From Thiothrix fructosivorans (GTDB lineage: Bacteria > Pseudomonadota > Gammaproteobacteria > Thiotrichales > Thiotrichaceae), in the NCBI RefSeq assembly GCF_017349355.1, contig NZ_JAFMPM010000006.1:1054001-1118000 (forward strand): 64,000 nucleotides of DNA, read 5' to 3'. A program made the position numbers and the translations under genes. The first letter of the stretch is position 1, and the number at the start of each line of letters is the position of its first letter. The notes below the pieces were generated by a model. It did not search any database. It saw only the letters and a program-made list of their open reading frames with translations, and had not been told where the DNA came from. Below, in pieces: positions 60,022 to 64,000 of the stretch.

Positions 60022-60925
60022 AGGTGGCGACCTGAGTGTGCGTGGGCAAAGCAGGCAGCACTGCTTGCTGGGCAGCCACCATCGCGCCACATGCATTGGC
60101 AAACTGCAAAGCATCGACCAAGCTCAACCCTGACATCCATGCTAGTGCCAACCCTGCGGTAAAGGCATCGCCTGCGCCGGTCGGGTCGGTGGGTGTAATG
60201 ACCCAAGCGGGTTGGTGGACGGCTGTTTGCCCTGATTGCAAGGCAACACACCCGCGTTCCGCCAGCGTTACCACCAGCAACTGTCCTTGCCAGTCCAGCG
60301 TTGGCAAGATTGTTAGCCATTGTTCTACGGCAAGCATTTCGCTGCTTTCCAGACAGAACAATGCGGCAGCTTCCGTTTCATTGAGCACCAAAATATCGGT
60401 CAAGCCCAACAAGCTGGGGCTGGGGACGCGCCACGGTGAGGGGTTCAGCAAGGTGTTGATACCACACACGCGGGCGTGCTGGAACGCTGCCAGTATCGGT
60501 TCATCTGGGATTTCAAACTGGGCACAGACGAGGTTGGCGCTTTCCAGTGCGCTAATGGCAGTCTGGACATGGGTTTTATCCAGCAAGGCGTTTGCTCCCG
60601 GATAAACCACGATGACATTGCTGCCATCTACGGCAATGAGACCAACCCCCAGCCCGGAACGTTCCCCGGCTTTGACGACCCAGCGGGTATCCAAGCCTTC
60701 AGTGTGCAAGAAGTTTAGCAAGGCATCCCCCGCCGCATCATTGCCCACCGCCAACAATACCTCGACACCAAGCCCCAAGCGATGCAAGCCCACGGCAAGG
60801 TTCAAGCCTTTGCCGCCGTGTTCCACCCACAAGGCTTGCGCCCCAAGCGATTCCCCCGCCAAGGGTAAGCGTTCAACGCATAGGCAATTCGCGCTGACAT
60901 AACTGCCAAGAACCAATACTTTCAT
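59984..60925 (-). CDS. PfkB/ribokinase-family sugar kinase
   Basis: 313 residues. HGGKGLNLAVGLHRLG is the substrate-side PfkB signature, and DPTGAGDAFTAGLALAW is the catalytic anion hole and base (GAGD). The closest recognisable type is ribokinase. The GntR neighbour is probably its regulator. The true substrate is open. Confidence 0.88.
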   Translation of the reverse strand: MKVLVLGSYVSANCLCVERLPLAGESLGAQALWVEHGGKGLNLAVGLHRLGLGVEVLLAVGNDAAGDALLNFLHTEGLDTRWVVKAGERSGLGVGLIAVDGSNVIVVYPGANALLDKTHVQTAISALESANLVCAQFEIPDEPILAAFQHARVCGINTLLNPSPWRVPSPSLLGLTDILVLNETEAAALFCLESSEMLAVEQWLTILPTLDWQGQLLVVTLAERGCVALQSGQTAVHQPAWVITPTDPTGAGDAFTAGLALAWMSGLSLVDALQFANACGAMVAAQQAVLPALPTHTQVATFMAEQMLDSSSR

Positions 60926-61111
60926 CCATTACCTCGCACTCAAAGCAGGGTGAATTGTAGACGTTCGGCTTAAGTGCTTGGAATGTTTATGTAAATTACT
61001 TTTTGGTATGTCTGTGGGCGAATATTTTTGATTTCCAGCAAAATTTTGTTGTAAACATGCTTTTTTGGCATTAGATTGGTTATTCAAAATAAAATTGCGA
61101 GGAGTAGCCAC

Positions 61112-62344
61112 ATGAATGAAAACACCGTGTTTCCTCATCTATCGGTGGTCGTGATGGCAATCAGCTTGTTGGTGTTTGCTCCGGTAGCTTTATCGACAGA
61201 TATTGGTTCCAGTCCGGCAGCGCCCAGCAGCATTCCTGCCCCACCTAATCCTGAAAAAGAGGATGTTCTCAAATCTGTACCCAGTGCTCCCGATGAACTC
61301 AAAGTCAAAGAGGTTACGGATAACGCCCCCGCCCCGATTGACCCGATCATTAGCCCCGGTCAGCAAGGAGCGCTTAAAACTTCCCCCATCACGAACTCCC
61401 TTGCACCGCCAGTTCCCCCAGATAAAGAGGCGGCACTGGCATCCGTTACTGAGCCAAATGCGGTGCATCCCAACGTTGCGCAATTGGAGAAACGCATTGC
61501 CGTATTGGAAGATGAAGTTCAGGCACTACTTGCCAAACAAGGCAAACCCAGTCAGGTTAAAGCCCCTTTTGAGGTGGTGGATGATAAGGGCATCGCGCTG
61601 ATGAGTGTTGCTGTTACTAACGGCATTACTCAACTGACATTGGGTGATTTGGGTACAATGGCTCGCTTTAAGATTCAAGGCATTTCAGCCAGCATGATTG
61701 TGACGGCGAATGAGCAAAACTATGTAACGCTTGATTCCAGCAAGGACGGCAGTCGTGCTATGACAAGAGGCGCTGGGATAACCACGAGTATTGGAAGATT
61801 TGCTGATGGTGTAAATGGTATTGTCATTACCGATACAGGTGGGGTAACGGCTAATGGTTCAAATCAGGCAGAGAAATCTTTGGCTGAAATAGCTACTCTT
61901 CCCGGTAAAAAAGTTGCCTTACGGCTGTATGACGAAACTGGCAACGCGGTGGTAATGGCTGGCACTAATCCAGCCGCAGCAGGCGCAGGTACAGTTAAGG
62001 TAGCGAACACCAAAGGCGAACCCGTCGCCTTCCTTGGCACATCAGAAAATGGGGTTGATGGTGCGTTAGGTGTCGCCAAGGCGGGGAAAAATGTTGCTGC
62101 CATGTTAGCTGAACCCGCGACAGTGGCATTGTATAATCAAGCAGGCTTGCCGATTGCAACCTTTAGTAAAAATGAGGGGACGGAGGGTGGAAACGTCACC
62201 ACACGTGACCCCAGCGGTGATGGTGTTTTTTCAGCGGGTTATTCCGAAGGGGAAAACGGTGGTCAAGCATGTGTCTACCGCGCCAAAAAGCAGAATGTGT
62301 TTTGTTTGGGGATTGGTGTTCCCGGTATGGGTACAGGGCGTTAA
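61112..62344 (+). CDS. Secreted protein of unknown function
   Basis: 410 residues from the ATG at 61112 (GCGAGGAG site). The signal peptide spans about 1-30 (MAISLLVFAPVALS). A Pro/Ala-rich low-complexity stretch (35-115), a short coiled coil (VAQLEKRIAVLEDEVQALLA) and a beta-rich domain with repeat-like Gly-x-x turns (KKVALRLYDETGNAVVMAG, then AGLPIATFSKNEG) follow. No family was recognised. It is 3 bp upstream of an OmpA-like gene and probably acts with it in the envelope. Confidence 0.65.
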   Translation: MNENTVFPHLSVVVMAISLLVFAPVALSTDIGSSPAAPSSIPAPPNPEKEDVLKSVPSAPDELKVKEVTDNAPAPIDPIISPGQQGALKTSPITNSLAPPVPPDKEAALASVTEPNAVHPNVAQLEKRIAVLEDEVQALLAKQGKPSQVKAPFEVVDDKGIALMSVAVTNGITQLTLGDLGTMARFKIQGISASMIVTANEQNYVTLDSSKDGSRAMTRGAGITTSIGRFADGVNGIVITDTGGVTANGSNQAEKSLAEIATLPGKKVALRLYDETGNAVVMAGTNPAAAGAGTVKVANTKGEPVAFLGTSENGVDGALGVAKAGKNVAAMLAEPATVALYNQAGLPIATFSKNEGTEGGNVTTRDPSGDGVFSAGYSEGENGGQACVYRAKKQNVFCLGIGVPGMGTGR

Positions 62345-62347
62345 CGC

Positions 62348-63757
62348 ATGAATACCCCCGCTATTCTGCTCACGGTTTCAACCTTGTTACTGGCTAGTGG
62401 TATTTGCACCGCAGAAGCTGTTGCCCCTGTCATCCCGCTTTGCCCCGGCATGAAAATCATCACCGCGATCAACCAACCCAGCGGTGACTACGAATCTATC
62501 AAACGCCTCACCCGTGTTAGCCCCGAAGGTATCACGCTCCATTATTCCAGCGAACATGAAGTCAGTGACCCTTTCAGTGATAAGCCGCCGGAACTGGTGG
62601 CAACTAACGTGACTCGCACCATACTCAGCGCCGACCAAAGCAAAGCCGCCTATTACATGGCAGCTTTCAGTGAAATTTTGCCTGAAACCCTGCCCAACAG
62701 CACGGCTATCACCGTTTCAACCAACCTTTACACCCAGCTCAAACAAACGGGTAAGGCTGAAATGTCGATCATTACCCTCATTAACGGCAGTGCTACCCCA
62801 GAAAACGTGATTGACCCGAATTCACCCTTCCGCTGGTGGTTTGCGCCTGCGGTGTACGCATTGGAATTGGCGGATAAAGCGCCTGTGAAAGTACCTGTGT
62901 TGGTGAATGGTATCCGCACCGATTTGCCTGCCCTCCACGCCAATGGTCAGTTTGGGACAGAAAAAGCCGAGTTTTTCATTCTGGATGACCCCCACAATCC
63001 GCTGATGCTGACATTTCGCTTGGGCTTTGGCACGGATGAAGCCTTGAAGGAGAAGTTTGCTTCAGACCCGGTGATGACCAAGATGCTAGAGGAATTGGCG
63101 GTTGCTTTGCCAGCACCAGCGGAACAAGAGCGGTTACAGGTGACGCAAATTACCTTCGATTGCCATGCGGGTGGCGATTTGCCTATACCGACCAATACGG
63201 GCAAACCGCTGGAAATATCCGGTGAATTCGCTACGGATGCTGAACCCTTTCCGGCAGGTAGTGGTGGTGCAGCCAGTGCAAATGGTACAAGCGCGGATAT
63301 CGGTAACGGTGGCAGCGGCACGGGTACAGGCGCAATGGGCAGTGGAGCAGGCAATCTGGCGCTTGGTGCAGGCGGTGGCAACAGAGCGGCTGAATTGGAA
63401 AAAGCCCTGCAAGAAGGTGAGAAAGTCGACATCTATGACATCTTTTTCAGCTTCAACAGTGCCACGCTGCGCCCAGAATCGGACGAAACCTTGACGCTAA
63501 TCGCTGACTTGCTCAACAAACATCCCGACTGGAAGCTGGCCATTGGCGGGCATACCGACAGCATTGCCAGCGACAGCTTCAATCTTGACCTCTCCAAGCG
63601 CCGTGCCGCTGCGGTCAAAACTGCCTTGGTGGAACGTTTCAAGATTACGGATAACCGTTTGAGTACCCAAGGCTATGGCGAAGCCAGTCCGCGTGATACT
63701 AATGACACCCTCGAAGGTCGCGCCCGTAATCGGCGGGTAGAACTGATGCGCCAATGA
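62348..63757 (+). CDS. Secreted OmpA-domain protein
   Basis: 469 residues. A signal peptide (VSTLLLASGICTAEA) leads to an unrecognised domain of about 270 residues, then a Gly/Ser/Ala linker (GNGGSGTGTGAMGSGAG). The C-terminal OmpA peptidoglycan-binding domain follows (FFSFNSATLRPESDETLTLIADLL, GGHTDSIASDSFNLDLSKRRAAAV, GRARNRRVEL). It is paired with the upstream secreted protein. Confidence 0.82.
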   Translation: MNTPAILLTVSTLLLASGICTAEAVAPVIPLCPGMKIITAINQPSGDYESIKRLTRVSPEGITLHYSSEHEVSDPFSDKPPELVATNVTRTILSADQSKAAYYMAAFSEILPETLPNSTAITVSTNLYTQLKQTGKAEMSIITLINGSATPENVIDPNSPFRWWFAPAVYALELADKAPVKVPVLVNGIRTDLPALHANGQFGTEKAEFFILDDPHNPLMLTFRLGFGTDEALKEKFASDPVMTKMLEELAVALPAPAEQERLQVTQITFDCHAGGDLPIPTNTGKPLEISGEFATDAEPFPAGSGGAASANGTSADIGNGGSGTGTGAMGSGAGNLALGAGGGNRAAELEKALQEGEKVDIYDIFFSFNSATLRPESDETLTLIADLLNKHPDWKLAIGGHTDSIASDSFNLDLSKRRAAAVKTALVERFKITDNRLSTQGYGEASPRDTNDTLEGRARNRRVELMRQ

Positions 63758-63787
63758 CAATCACTTTGAACGCCACAGGAGTTTTTT

Positions 63788-64000
63788 ATGAAAATACATG
63801 CCCTTATACCGGTCGTTATGGCACTGACGTTGGTTGCCTGCGGTGACAAGCAGGCGGATACCGCCGCAACGCCAGCCCCTTCCACGCCACCTGTTACACA
63901 AGCCCCTTCCGCAACAGTGCTACCTTCTGCCTGCCAGTTGGTGACAGCCGCTGATGTTCAAGCTGCGTTTGGGCAAACGGTAGCAGTTATGGCCGATGAG
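63788..64000 (+). CDS. Lipoprotein, N-terminal part (runs off window)
   Basis: 71 residues are visible from the ATG at 63788. The signal peptide has the lipobox TLVAC, followed by a Thr/Pro/Ala linker and the start of a domain (SACQLVTAADVQAAFGQTVA) of a type seen in small secreted proteins. It lies 30 bp after the OmpA-like gene, so it is the third gene of that unit. Confidence 0.65.
   Translation, partial: MKIHALIPVVMALTLVACGDKQADTAATPAPSTPPVTQAPSATVLPSACQLVTAADVQAAFGQTVAVMADE

Overview
The window looks like chromosomal DNA from a sulfur-oxidising gammaproteobacterium of the Thiotrichales, most likely Thiothrix or a close relative. This is inferred from gene content: a Na+-NQR operon with NqrM, CysB, a sulfur-globule-type secreted protein, a fused peroxiredoxin-glutaredoxin next to glutathione reductase, TypA, PurD and FolE. 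No rRNA, tRNA or CRISPR array was seen.

Positions 1 to about 13,460 are the right-hand part of an integrated element, read mainly leftwards. It has a lambda-type integrase (cut by the window edge), an excisionase, a D5/P4-type SF3 helicase, a separate primase zinc-ribbon gene, two AlpA-like regulators, a run of uncharacterised small and membrane proteins (including a 628-residue four-helix protein), a divergent pair of Arc-like regulators, a Mor-like protein and a serine resolvase. An IS66-family element (2801-4440, 8-bp target duplication) splits the primase gene; joining the flanks restores one clean reading frame. GTGATGAA octamers cluster at both ends of the element (1112-1191 and 13106-13256), recalling the ori/crr layout of satellite phage P4. 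The right edge lies inside a radical-SAM gene, of which only the first 31 codons remain.

Positions 13.6-20.1 kb are a patchwork of small accessory genes: a membrane protein, two SnoaL-like proteins, a GFA-type protein and a HigB/HigA-like toxin-antitoxin pair. An 813-bp block (SnoaL end, GFA remnant, nikR) occurs twice as direct copies on either side of a second IS66-family element (17660-19245). The left nikR copy has lost its C-terminus; the right one is complete and leads into cbiM-exbB-exbD-tonB, which reads as a nickel uptake unit with its own TonB energiser.

From 22.8 kb onward most of the DNA is ordinary chromosome. Highlights are an ATP-sulfurylase-like protein without catalytic motifs divergent from cysB, a decayed hipBA locus, the sulfur-globule-like protein, a redox pair (Prx-Grx and Gor), cell-wall genes (lytic transglycosylase-like, NamZ-like, L,D-transpeptidase), a graveyard of fragments at 38.4-39.3 kb, the complete nqrABCDEF operon plus nqrM, a TnpB-only IS605-type element, purD, folE, typA, a GntR regulator beside a PfkB-type sugar kinase, and an envelope cluster with OmpA-like proteins running to the right edge.
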